A stretch of DNA of 64,000 nt from JAMZMI01 sp049115715 (lineage in GTDB: Bacteria; Bacteroidota; Bacteroidia; Cytophagales; Cyclobacteriaceae), in assembly GCA_049115715.1 (NCBI GenBank), contig JAGDZQ010000006.1, positions 1-64,000 on the forward strand, written 5' to 3'. Position numbers and translations under genes: made by a program. This document shows, piece by piece, positions 42,933 through 51,712 of the stretch; position 1 is the stretch's first letter, and every line of letters begins with the position of its first letter. A model generated the notes under the pieces. It was not told the origin of the DNA. It did not search any database and was given only the letters and a program-made list of their open reading frames with translations.

Positions 42933-44918
42933 TTACCTGAAACGTATTTGATTTACATTGAACAGGAACCCATTTCCTCCTTTGAAGATTAGGTATAGTT
43001 TTTCATCAGAAGAAATAGAGCCTGACAATGTACTTGAGATATCCTCCCAGTTTTGCCACCCTCCTGTTTTTCCAACTTGCAATTTTGCAAGCATGGCTCC
43101 TTCGGTACTGCCTTTGCGCACTTCTATAAAACCTCCTTCATTTTGAGAGGCAACCGAGATCACGATTTCCTTAGGTTCTTTGGTATAATCAATGTTACTA
43201 AATGATATGTAATCATTGTTCTCAATGTAAGCGACGTTTTTCCCTCCAAGCGAGCACTTTTCAAGAAGTACCCCACTTTGGCCACTATGAACGGAAGCTG
43301 GTACACCTTCAAATGCATCGTACCTTTTGATTTTCTTTATCATAGAAAAGTTCATCACTTCACCAGATCGGACTTTAGTTTTCGGAGTTAGTGGCTGGCC
43401 GTTTACAGTAGCAATGATCGCTCTCTTATCTAGTTTGTTTTCAACGCTTAACTTGTTCATTTTGAATGACTTTTGATCAATGATCCAAATATTGCTTCCC
43501 TCGTCCATTACATGCTCATCTTTGTAATGTACATGCAGATTGTAATCACCGACAACCACCGCTTTTCCCTCAGGGATAAACTTTATCCAGTCGACTTTTA
43601 ATCCCTCTGTCTCTCCTTCAAATTTGAAAACCAGACTTTGGTTTCCAGACAGTTGCCTTTTCAATTCAGCACCCACTCCTACCCATTCTCCTCTTTTAAT
43701 TTGAGGTAAATCAATAGAGGCTAATAGCTGATCATCTTTCGTATAGATCAGCATTTTACCATCAGCATTTACCGAACTCACGTATGCGACGATGCTGGTA
43801 TATTCCTTCCTGTCACCAAAATCAATATCGTGATATTCCAATACTGTTTTTGGAGAAATTCCTTTTACAAACCAGTTAATGAAATCATGCTCTGACCTAA
43901 CTATAGATCCGTTTTCCAGTTTGCTATATCTATCTACTTGAATAATCTCATCGGAGCTTACATATCCGATACCACGAAGCGTAGCTTTGATTTCAGGGAT
44001 GTTGCCTTCCTCATCAAAGTAAACTCGATCGACACATACAGATCTTAAATGCTTGTCATTCGAAATATCGAAATGATGATAGAATAGATACCACTGATCT
44101 TTGTATTCTACAAAAGAGTGATGATTGGTCCAGCACCCATCTTTCCAGCGTTCTAACACTTTTGCCTTATACGTGAACGGCTCAAGCGGGCTATCTCCTA
44201 TCGCATACGAGATTTCTTCTGAGCCGCTAGGAGCATGAGGAAAGGTGAAGTAATAAATTCCGTTTCTTTTAAATACAAAAGACCCCTCTTTGTATTTAGC
44301 AGGAAGACCCTGAATGATTATAGGCTTCCCTTTTATAGAAACCATATCATCATTCAATTCAACTCCATACAGGTTTTCCCCACCTCCATAGTATAGGTAT
44401 GATTTGCCGTCATCGTCGGTGAAAACATTCGGATCAATTCCCTCTATGCCTTCAATATAACTTTCCTCGGGAGTGTACGGTCCTGTAGGCCTATCCGCGG
44501 TAGCTACTCCTATTCTGCGAAACGAGCTTCCATCTTCAGGTACTGCGGGAAAATAGTAATAATACTTATCTCCTTTTTTGATACAGTCGGGAGCCCACAT
44601 ACCATAGCTGTTGGGCTTTACCCAAGGCACATTGTTGTGATTGATAATCTCTCCATGATCGGTCCAATTAGTGAGATCTACTGTAGAGTATACGTGATAG
44701 CTATGCATGCAAAACCCATTATTTCCTTTTGCCTGAATGCAGGTGGTATCACTAGATGGGAAAACGAAAAGCGTGTCGTTATAAACACGAGCTGTAGGGT
44801 CAGCCGTGAACCGGTCTGTGATAATCGGATTTTGAGCACTAGCACAAAAGCTGAAGAAAGTAAAAAGAAGCGCAAGCGTAAATAATACTTGATTTAATAA
44901 AAAAGAAAGCTGTTTCAT
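42933..44918 (-). CDS. Secreted family 43 glycoside hydrolase with CBM6-like domains
   Basis: A 661-residue protein. I use the ATG at 44918 because it gives the signal peptide QVLFTLALLFTFFSFCASAQ; a longer frame to 44966 hides it. The GH43 five-bladed propeller has the three acidic residues in place: the base in FTADPTARVYND, the pKa-modulating Asp in IEGIDPNVFTDDDG, and the donor Glu in KYKEGSFVFKRNG. Two beta-sandwich modules follow at about 335-460 and 540-661 (GGWQNWEDISSTLSG near the end), typical CBM6. The likely role is release of arabinose or xylose units from plant or algal hemicellulose. It stands alone, without SusC/D genes nearby. Confidence 0.9.
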   Translation of the reverse strand: MKQLSFLLNQVLFTLALLFTFFSFCASAQNPIITDRFTADPTARVYNDTLFVFPSSDTTCIQAKGNNGFCMHSYHVYSTVDLTNWTDHGEIINHNNVPWVKPNSYGMWAPDCIKKGDKYYYYFPAVPEDGSSFRRIGVATADRPTGPYTPEESYIEGIEGIDPNVFTDDDGKSYLYYGGGENLYGVELNDDMVSIKGKPIIIQGLPAKYKEGSFVFKRNGIYYFTFPHAPSGSEEISYAIGDSPLEPFTYKAKVLERWKDGCWTNHHSFVEYKDQWYLFYHHFDISNDKHLRSVCVDRVYFDEEGNIPEIKATLRGIGYVSSDEIIQVDRYSKLENGSIVRSEHDFINWFVKGISPKTVLEYHDIDFGDRKEYTSIVAYVSSVNADGKMLIYTKDDQLLASIDLPQIKRGEWVGVGAELKRQLSGNQSLVFKFEGETEGLKVDWIKFIPEGKAVVVGDYNLHVHYKDEHVMDEGSNIWIIDQKSFKMNKLSVENKLDKRAIIATVNGQPLTPKTKVRSGEVMNFSMIKKIKRYDAFEGVPASVHSGQSGVLLEKCSLGGKNVAYIENNDYISFSNIDYTKEPKEIVISVASQNEGGFIEVRKGSTEGAMLAKLQVGKTGGWQNWEDISSTLSGSISSDEKLYLIFKGGNGFLFNVNQIRFR

Positions 44919-45068
44919 CCGTTTTGGGTCATTATTGTGGGTAAGAAAGGATAAGCAAATTATCACAGTTTTCGGGAACTACCATCTTTTATAAACCCAA
45001 GTTTATCAGGTATAGGGATGATTGTTTTCAATAATCCAAGTGAGGAAAAACAGCCTTTGGATCATCCA

Positions 45069-45362
45069 TTAAAGATGATTATCATAATTCATACTCTGAC
45101 TTAAGATTCTGATAACTAATATACTCTCATCGGCAGTAACTAGATAAAAAATCATATGAGATTGATAGGAAAATCGCTTCAACATAGGCGCAAATTCCGA
45201 CGCATCACGACCCATATTTAAATTACTCGAAAGTATTTGAAAAAGATCATGTAAGCCCATTAAGTATTTCTGAGATTGATTTAAACCAAATTTTTCTATT
45301 CCATATTCATAAATATTTGCAAGATCAACCTTGCTTTTATTAGAAAGGCTATAAACGCCCAT
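45069..45362 (-). CDS. parE: ParE-family toxin
   Basis: A 97-residue RelE/ParE-fold protein: YSLSNKSKVDLANIYEYGIE at the start, LMGLHDLFQILSSN in the middle and HMIFYLVTADESILVIRIL at the end, the typical toxin layout. ParE toxins poison DNA gyrase. The ATG overlaps the antitoxin gene by 14 bp. Length and order (antitoxin first) are normal, so the module looks intact. Confidence 0.88.
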   Translation of the reverse strand: MGVYSLSNKSKVDLANIYEYGIEKFGLNQSQKYLMGLHDLFQILSSNLNMGRDASEFAPMLKRFSYQSHMIFYLVTADESILVIRILSQSMNYDNHL

Positions 45363-45606
45363 CTGCTTTCATTTTGCTCTCAACTTCTTTCATGATGTCA
45401 GGAATCGTACTTTCGCTTAAGCCACTATCTATACCTTCTTGAATCGCTGTTTTTAATGCAATGAATTTACTGTTTTTAGATTGGTCAATTCGCACAAGGT
45501 GGCGCAAATACTCACTGTCGTTTGTGAATTCCCCAGCGCTAATTTGAGCTTTAATCCATTTGTCTTGTTGATCTGTGAAAGTGACGGTTTTTCTAACTGT
45601 TCCCAT
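45349..45606 (-). CDS. parD: ParD-family antitoxin
   Basis: An 85-residue protein with the ribbon-helix-helix start RKTVTFTDQQDKWIKAQISA, then GEFTNDSEYLRHLVRID. The acidic C-terminal tail (SESTIPDIMKEVESKMK) would wrap the toxin. The N-terminal domain should bind the operon promoter upstream of 45606 and repress it. Overlaps parE. Confidence 0.88.
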   Translation of the reverse strand: MGTVRKTVTFTDQQDKWIKAQISAGEFTNDSEYLRHLVRIDQSKNSKFIALKTAIQEGIDSGLSESTIPDIMKEVESKMKADGRL

Positions 45607-45760
45607 ATCTACTCTACCTTTTTGAGATGTAAATAATCATACTATTGGTGTAAAATAGTTCATTATAACGATTAATAATAAACCGATACGAGATAATGTG
45701 ACATAAAGAATCGTTGAATGAAAAGGAGCTGGTTTTCATCCCATCATTTTGATATTAAAA

Positions 45761-45795
45761 AACTAATATATTTAGTAATACTAATATTATTAGTT
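45761..45795. promoter_or_regulatory. 35 bp dyad operator in front of dinB-dnaE2
   Basis: A nearly perfect inverted repeat centred on 45778. Outer arms AACTAATA (45761-45768) and TATTAGTT (45788-45795) pair fully, and inner arms TTTAGTA and TACTAAT extend this to 14 of 17 base pairs matched. It also contains a perfect inner palindrome TTAGTA-A-TACTAA. It ends 11 bp before the dinB ATG and overlaps a weak -7-like TATATTTA, so a bound repressor would block transcription. This is a strong candidate for the damage-response operator of this operon. Confidence 0.7.
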
Positions 45796-45806
45796 AAATT
45801 TACTCC

Positions 45807-47012
45807 ATGTCTGAGCAATCAATCGTTCACATGGATTTGGATACGTTCTTTGTATCTGTAGAGCGGTTGCGTGACAGCCGCTTAAACCACAAGCCTATAC
45901 TTATTGGGGGAAATAGTGACCGTGGTGTAGTCGCTGCATGTAGCTATGAGGCGAGGAAGTTTGGCGTGCATTCGGCCATGCCTATGAAGCTCGCTATGCA
46001 GCTATGCCCTGAAGCTATATTGATCAAAGGAAGCCACACGGATTACTCTAAGTTCTCTCATTGGGTTTCAGATATTATTAAGGAAGAAGTCCCTGTTTTT
46101 GAAAAGACATCTATCGATGAATTTTATGCAGATCTCACAGGTATGGATCGTTTTTTCGGTTGCTACAAGCTGGCTTCTGAACTAAGAGACAAAGTCATAA
46201 AAGAAACAGGACTGCCTATTTCCTTTGGATTATCCAGAAACAAAACAGTTTCTAAAGTTGCTACAGGAGAAGCCAAACCCAATAATAAGTTATGGATTGA
46301 GACCGGAAAAGAACGTAATTTCTTAGCTCCTCTGTCTGTTAAGAAGATTCCCATGATCGGAGAAAAGACTTATCAGACATTGATCGGTCTAGGTGTGCGA
46401 AGAGTGAGAACGCTGCAGGAGATGCCTAAAGACATGTTGCGTCAGGTGTTTGGTAAAAATGGTGTGATGATGTGGGAAAAAGCCAACGGGATTGACAATT
46501 CTCCCGTGATCCCCTACTCAGAGCGAAAGTCAATTTCTACAGAGCGGACGTTTGACAAAGACACAACAGATGTCACACGATTGAAAGAGATCATTCTTGC
46601 AATGACCGAACATTTAGCCTTTCAGCTACGTGATGAAAGTAAGCTGACAGCTTGCATCGCAGTAAAGATTCGCTATTCCGATTTTAACACCTATACACAG
46701 CAAGCCAGAATCCCTTACACTTCAGCAGATCATATTTTGATCCCAAGAGTTTCGGAGCTATTCGATAAACTCTACGACAAACGACTTCTCGTTCGATTGA
46801 TTGGAGTGAGGTTCAGCAGCTTGGTACATGGAAATTACCAAATCAATCTTTTTGAAGATACAGAGGAAGTCATCAGTCTCTATCAGGCTATGGATGTGAT
46901 GAGGCAAAAGCATGGAGATAAATCGATCGTGAGAGCAAAAGCTTTGGGTGTAAGTGCTGTTCGTACCTTCAATCCTTTCAAAGGAGACATGCGAATATCT
47001 AAGACTTCTTAA
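45807..47012 (+). CDS. dinB: Y-family DNA polymerase IV (DinB-like)
   Basis: A 401-residue translesion polymerase. Metal-binding acids are in VHMDLDTFFVSVER (Asp10) and KTSIDEFYADL (Asp104, Glu105). The fingers motif is SYEARKFGVHSAMPM and the helix-hairpin-helix is KIPMIGEKTYQTLIGLGVRR. The little-finger domain completes a normal length. It is followed 29 bp later by the error-prone dnaE-like gene. The pairing recalls ImuB-DnaE2 mutasomes of Proteobacteria, but here all catalytic acids of DinB are present. Expression is probably controlled by the dyad immediately upstream. Confidence 0.93.
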   Translation: MSEQSIVHMDLDTFFVSVERLRDSRLNHKPILIGGNSDRGVVAACSYEARKFGVHSAMPMKLAMQLCPEAILIKGSHTDYSKFSHWVSDIIKEEVPVFEKTSIDEFYADLTGMDRFFGCYKLASELRDKVIKETGLPISFGLSRNKTVSKVATGEAKPNNKLWIETGKERNFLAPLSVKKIPMIGEKTYQTLIGLGVRRVRTLQEMPKDMLRQVFGKNGVMMWEKANGIDNSPVIPYSERKSISTERTFDKDTTDVTRLKEIILAMTEHLAFQLRDESKLTACIAVKIRYSDFNTYTQQARIPYTSADHILIPRVSELFDKLYDKRLLVRLIGVRFSSLVHGNYQINLFEDTEEVISLYQAMDVMRQKHGDKSIVRAKALGVSAVRTFNPFKGDMRISKTS

Positions 47013-47041
47013 CTCGAATGAGATAGACTGATTAACTGAAA

Positions 47042-50035
47042 ATGTATCTCAACACGCATACCTATTACAGTTTCAAGTACGGGACATTATCTCCTGAAGA
47101 GCTTTTGGCGTTGGCACAGAAAAATGGACTGGGAACGTTCGCGTTAACAGATATTAACTCAACGGCTGGGAGTTTGAATTTTGCTCGATTGGCTTCTAAA
47201 TACGACATCTCACCTGTACTGGGGATTGATTTTAGAAATGGCTCAAAACAAAAATTTATTGGGATTGCGAAGAATAATACAGGCTTTCAAGAACTCAATA
47301 CCTATTTATCGGAGCACCTCCATGAAGAAAAAGAATTTCCCGAACGACCTCCACAGTTTGAGCACGCATTCGTCATTTACCCGTTTCATTTTTCATGCGA
47401 TTATGAGTTAAGAGAAAACGAGTTTCTGGGTGTTCACCCGAAAGACATGATTAGGCTGAACCTTACTCACTGGAAAGATCGATTAGATAAACTAGTCATG
47501 CTGAAAACGGTTTCTTTTAAATCCGGAGAAGCGAATAAAATTGACTTCAACATACATCGATTACTAAGAGCGATTGATAAGAACACACTCCTGAGCAAAT
47601 TATCAAAAGAAGAAGAGGGAAACTCAGATGATGTGATGGTTTCTATTGGCCATCTTTTCGAATCTTACAAAGAACACCCTCAGATTATTGTCAACACAAA
47701 GAACCTTCTAGAACAGTGCGAAATACATTTTGAATTTGACAACCCTCAGGATCATCAAAACCTAAAAAACTATTCTGAATCTGAAGAGGAAGATGTCTCA
47801 ATGATCACACGACTTTGTTATGAAGGGCTTCCCTATCGCTATGGAGATAACCCTGACAAAGAAATCATCGAGAGACTGGAAAAGGAGCTGGAGCTAATCA
47901 AATCGAAGAAGTTCGTTTGCTATTTTCTCGTCAATTGGGACATACTCAACTATGCAAGAACACAAGGGTATTATTATGTAGGCAGAGGCAGTGGAGCTAA
48001 TAGCATCGTTGCTTATTTGCTCCGAATTACGGATGTAGATCCGGTAGAGCTAGACCTTTACTTTGAGCGATTCATCAATCTATTTAGACAAAATCCACCG
48101 GATTTTGATATTGACTTTTCGTGGAAAGATCGTGACGATATAACGCGATATATATTTGAACGCTATGGAAAATCAGGGCAAGTTGCTCTTTTAGCCACGT
48201 ATAGTACATTTCAACAACGTGCTATTATCAGAGAGTTGGGAAAGGTATTTGGATTACCTGCTTATGAAATTGAAAAGGTAGGTCAGTCACCGCTCGAGGA
48301 GCTTGATCATATCGGTAAACTGATTCGCAGGTATGGAGATCGTATCACTAATTTCCCCAGTCATCTAAGTATACATGCTGGAGGCATATTGATCTCAGAT
48401 AAGCCAATTCATTATTTTACAGCTACGTCGCTTCCTCCTAAGGGATATCCCCTTACGCACTTTGATATGGTAGTTGCAGAAGATGTAGGGCTCTTTAAGT
48501 TTGACATCCTGAGTCAACGAGGTTTAGGAAAGATCAGGGACTCGCTTGAGATCATCAAACGAAACTGCCCAGATGTCACCGATATTGATATCCATGATTT
48601 TAAGAAGCTTCGCTACGATCCTAAGATCAATGCTAAGCTGAGAAATGCGGATGCTATTGGCTGCTTCTACATCGAATCTCCTGCTATGCGCATGCTGATG
48701 AAAAAATTACAAGTAGATGAGTATCTGGGACTTGTAGCAGCCAGCTCAATCATTCGACCCGGAGTGGCTAAGTCGGGTATGATGCGCGAGTACATTCTTC
48801 GCTATCGCTATCCCGATCGAAGAAAAGATGCTCATCCTGTATTATGGGACATCATGCCCGATACCTATGGAGTCATGGTCTATCAGGAAGATGTAATCAA
48901 AGTGGCACACTACTTTGCAAAATTGACATTGGGAGAAGCGGATATGTTGCGAAGAGGCATGTCGGGGAAATATAGATCAAGAGACGAGTTCCTTAAAGTA
49001 AAGGATAAGTTCTTTGAAAACTGCAGAGACCAGGGACACCCTGAAGCTCTGTCTGTGGATGTATGGAGGCAAATCGAGAGTTTTGCTGGTTATGCATTCG
49101 CAAAAGGGCACTCGGCTTCTTACGCTGTTGAAAGCTATCAGGCGCTTTTCTTAAAGACATATTATCCTCTGGAATATATGGTGGCTGTTATAAATAATGG
49201 AGGTGGATTTTACCGTCCGGAGTTCTATGTACATGAAGCTAGAATGTGCGGAGCGGAGATAGAAGCTCCATGCGTGAATCACAGTGAGGTACTTACTGTG
49301 ATTCTGGGAAAGACGATCTATCTGGGATTTAATATGGTCAAAGAACTGAATCATTCTGTGATAGAATTGATATTAAACGAAAGAATAAAAAATGGACTAT
49401 TTCTCGATCTTGATGACTTTATGGATCGAGTACCAATATCTCTTGAACAGATTAAAATATTGGTTCGAATGGGCGCTTTACGGTTTTGCGGATTATCTAA
49501 GAAAGACACGCTATGGCAAGTACACTTTATGCTGGGGGCTGGAGTAGACCGATCGGGATCGACAGGCTTATTTCATATCCCACTTAAGCAATGGGCACTT
49601 CCCCCACTCTATCATGATCGTAGGGAAGATGCTTTTGATGAAATGGACTTACTTGGTTTTCCTTTGTGCAACCCTTTTGATTTGGTTGATAAAGGGAATA
49701 TTGGAGTATTGAATAAACAGCTGTCGGGTTATGTAGGACGCCAGGTGATGATGATGGGTTATTTAGTCACGATAAAGAATACCGGTACTTCCAAAGGCGA
49801 GCGTATGAACTTTGGGACTTTTATTGACTATGAGGGGCAATTCATTGATACTGTTCATTTTCCTCCTTCTGTAAAGAAATGCCCTTTTAGAGGAAAAGGA
49901 GTCTATCGATTAGTAGGCAAAGTGGTTGAAGAGTTTGATTTTCTATCTCTTGAGGTTTCACGAATGGAAAAACTCAATTTTGCAGAAATCAGTGATGAAT
50001 CGGATCAAGTGGAAAAAGGGCTCCACTTGACCTAA
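47042..50035 (+). CDS. dnaE2: Error-prone DNA polymerase III alpha subunit (DnaE2-like)
   Basis: A 997-residue C-family polymerase, shorter than replicative DnaE (~1160). The N-terminal PHP domain is degenerate (NTHTYYSFKYGTLSPEEL, with few metal ligands). The palm has GRGSGANSIVAYLL at 314-327 and the catalytic NPPDFDIDFSW (PDFDIDF 353-359). Conserved blocks THFDMVVAEDVGLFKFD, GVMVYQEDVIKVA and FAKGHSASYAVESY follow, and the C-terminus has an OB-fold. It likely extends from lesions after DinB acts. It is transcribed with dinB and followed by a terminator at 50053. Confidence 0.92.
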   Translation: MYLNTHTYYSFKYGTLSPEELLALAQKNGLGTFALTDINSTAGSLNFARLASKYDISPVLGIDFRNGSKQKFIGIAKNNTGFQELNTYLSEHLHEEKEFPERPPQFEHAFVIYPFHFSCDYELRENEFLGVHPKDMIRLNLTHWKDRLDKLVMLKTVSFKSGEANKIDFNIHRLLRAIDKNTLLSKLSKEEEGNSDDVMVSIGHLFESYKEHPQIIVNTKNLLEQCEIHFEFDNPQDHQNLKNYSESEEEDVSMITRLCYEGLPYRYGDNPDKEIIERLEKELELIKSKKFVCYFLVNWDILNYARTQGYYYVGRGSGANSIVAYLLRITDVDPVELDLYFERFINLFRQNPPDFDIDFSWKDRDDITRYIFERYGKSGQVALLATYSTFQQRAIIRELGKVFGLPAYEIEKVGQSPLEELDHIGKLIRRYGDRITNFPSHLSIHAGGILISDKPIHYFTATSLPPKGYPLTHFDMVVAEDVGLFKFDILSQRGLGKIRDSLEIIKRNCPDVTDIDIHDFKKLRYDPKINAKLRNADAIGCFYIESPAMRMLMKKLQVDEYLGLVAASSIIRPGVAKSGMMREYILRYRYPDRRKDAHPVLWDIMPDTYGVMVYQEDVIKVAHYFAKLTLGEADMLRRGMSGKYRSRDEFLKVKDKFFENCRDQGHPEALSVDVWRQIESFAGYAFAKGHSASYAVESYQALFLKTYYPLEYMVAVINNGGGFYRPEFYVHEARMCGAEIEAPCVNHSEVLTVILGKTIYLGFNMVKELNHSVIELILNERIKNGLFLDLDDFMDRVPISLEQIKILVRMGALRFCGLSKKDTLWQVHFMLGAGVDRSGSTGLFHIPLKQWALPPLYHDRREDAFDEMDLLGFPLCNPFDLVDKGNIGVLNKQLSGYVGRQVMMMGYLVTIKNTGTSKGERMNFGTFIDYEGQFIDTVHFPPSVKKCPFRGKGVYRLVGKVVEEFDFLSLEVSRMEKLNFAEISDESDQVEKGLHLT

Positions 50036-50052
50036 ACTGTAAGACATAAAAA

Positions 50053-50068
50053 AAGGCCTTACGGCCTT
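50053..50068. terminator. Bidirectional terminator between dnaE2 and the 75-residue gene
   Basis: AAGGCC (50053-50058), loop TTAC, GGCCTT (50063-50068). On the minus strand the stem runs directly into seven T's, ideal for the convergent small gene ending at 50074. On the plus strand a T-rich run follows after a few bases. The location between converging genes supports use in both directions. Confidence 0.85.
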
Positions 50069-50073
50069 ACTCT

Positions 50074-50301
50074 TTATTTTTCGCCTTCTTTCTTTGCAGG
50101 CTCTTTTTTCACAGGTATTTCTTCTGGTTTTTCAGAGACGATGTTGCCATCAGCATCTATGTAAGCAATCATGTCTGAAAGATCGCCACCTTTCAAATTA
50201 TTTTCCTGACGTTCTTTTTTCTTCTCTTCCTTCTCTTTCTTCTTCTGAAGTCTCTTCTTCTCCTTCTGCTTTTTTATGAAACTATTCTGCGATCTTCCCA
50301 T
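50074..50301 (-). CDS. Small Lys/Glu-rich conserved Bacteroidota protein
   Basis: A 75-residue protein. It starts MGRSQNSFIKKQKEKKRLQK and continues with an extremely charged helix, then GGDLSDMIAYIDADGNIVSE. I recognise this combination as a widespread small Bacteroidota protein often encoded near cold-shock proteins or RNA helicases. Its basic N-terminus suggests RNA or ribosome binding; the function is not established. Monocistronic, with its own terminator. Confidence 0.8.
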   Translation of the reverse strand: MGRSQNSFIKKQKEKKRLQKKKEKEEKKKERQENNLKGGDLSDMIAYIDADGNIVSEKPEEIPVKKEPAKKEGEK

Positions 50302-50622
50302 GACAATTATATTTAAAGTAAATAAAACGCGGCGCTAAACCTCTCTTTCAACACCCAATGGATGGACTAATCAGACTACTTAAACCCGAAGAAGCGAATA
50401 TATCGAGAGTAGTGGAGCACTAATAGTGAAAATCAATGCTGCTTATTATGTTGATTGAGAAATGAGAATCATAAAGATTTCAGACATAAATGAATAAAAT
50501 CCAATCATCAGACCGCTTTCCAGCCACAAAGATAAGGCATTACGAAGAACTAAAATTATTATCCTTTAAACTAATTAGTGAAAGAAGTTCAATGTTTTGA
50601 TCAGTATGGCAATTTCATTAAC
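50302..50622. other. Intergenic region
   Basis: 321 bp between the small charged-protein gene start and the DUF4249 stop. No supported ORF; the plus-strand frame at 50578-50892 is a shadow of the DUF4249 gene. The promoter for the 75-residue gene should lie at its left end. Confidence 0.5.
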
Positions 50623-51702
50623 CTATTTTGGCCAATTCTCGGGTTTTACTCTTGTTGCCGTTGGGCCATAAGACAAGCAACTAATGCACCTCGCAGGAAT
50701 ACAGCCAGCTTCATTTGCAGTACAGTCTATTGGATCAAAAGTATTGCTATATTCTTCTACAAAGACAGAACTTTCGGTTACTGCAGATACTTCAAAATAT
50801 CCCAAAACCAATTTTGTAGGATCTTCTTTTTCTCTAATGTTTCCTTTGATTTGATAATTACTGCTCTCAAATATAGATCCAGTATTGCCTAATTGATTAT
50901 CTATTGCATTCCAGTATTCGTAAGCACTCTTAGTCAATGAATATTGCTTGATAGTACCCAGGTAGCCAATATCAAATTTTCTTGTTAAATCTACTTGATA
51001 AACTTCTTCTCCTGTTCTTTCCTTACCGTCAAAGAGTTCATCCGATTCAATTCGTAGCAGCTCAGCATCGAAATCTGTTACCCAGCAAGTAGGAAACCTG
51101 TTTTTATTGATATTTGCGGGATAGCACCTTGAGGCTCTTCCCAATGTGCCACTACCACCCGATGACTCTGCCATAGAAGAGAATACTTCATAGATTCCTC
51201 TATAGCCCCATCTGTAATAATTTTCAACACCAGGCTCATCTTGATAGTCGACGGTGAAAATGATAGTACCATCTCCTTTTTTATAATCAACCTTTGAAAT
51301 ACTTGGGACATCTACCATTGTCTCTGGGATAGACTCATAAGCGACATCCGAAGGAAGGGTAATCTCAAGATGATAACTTCGTCCTATAACTGCAGAAAAG
51401 CTTTCTGACGTATTAAATCGGCCAAAACTATTATAAGTAAGAATCTCTTCATTTCCCAGATCGTCCATAATTTTCACGACTGATCCTTCCACCAAATTAT
51501 AATCTGGCAAAATATTGAAGCCTTCTTCAAACACTAGTTTTACAGTATGAGGGCCAGGCTGATTTGTGATTCTACCTGTTACAATAAGTGGAGTTTCAGA
51601 TGATTTTCCAAATGGCTCAACTTCCTGAACGCACCCTGATAAACCAGAAGTGATAACTATCGCCAACAGGATGTGAATGATATAATTAGATCGGTTTTTC
51701 AT
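50623..51702 (-). CDS. DUF4249-family outer-membrane lipoprotein
   Basis: A 359-residue protein from the ATG at 51702, giving a lipoprotein signal (LLAIVITSGLSGC). A longer frame to 51852 overlaps the receptor gene and hides it. The body starts with the family pattern LIVTGRITNQPGPHTVKL and contains a long beta-rich domain. The C-terminus has several Cys residues (DCTANEAGCIPARCISCLS). DUF4249 proteins nearly always follow a TonB-dependent receptor, as here, 10 bp downstream. They are thought to be substrate-capturing partners, playing a role like SusD. Confidence 0.85.
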   Translation of the reverse strand: MKNRSNYIIHILLAIVITSGLSGCVQEVEPFGKSSETPLIVTGRITNQPGPHTVKLVFEEGFNILPDYNLVEGSVVKIMDDLGNEEILTYNSFGRFNTSESFSAVIGRSYHLEITLPSDVAYESIPETMVDVPSISKVDYKKGDGTIIFTVDYQDEPGVENYYRWGYRGIYEVFSSMAESSGGSGTLGRASRCYPANINKNRFPTCWVTDFDAELLRIESDELFDGKERTGEEVYQVDLTRKFDIGYLGTIKQYSLTKSAYEYWNAIDNQLGNTGSIFESSNYQIKGNIREKEDPTKLVLGYFEVSAVTESSVFVEEYSNTFDPIDCTANEAGCIPARCISCLSYGPTATRVKPENWPK

Positions 51703-51712
51703 TTCCAATAAT

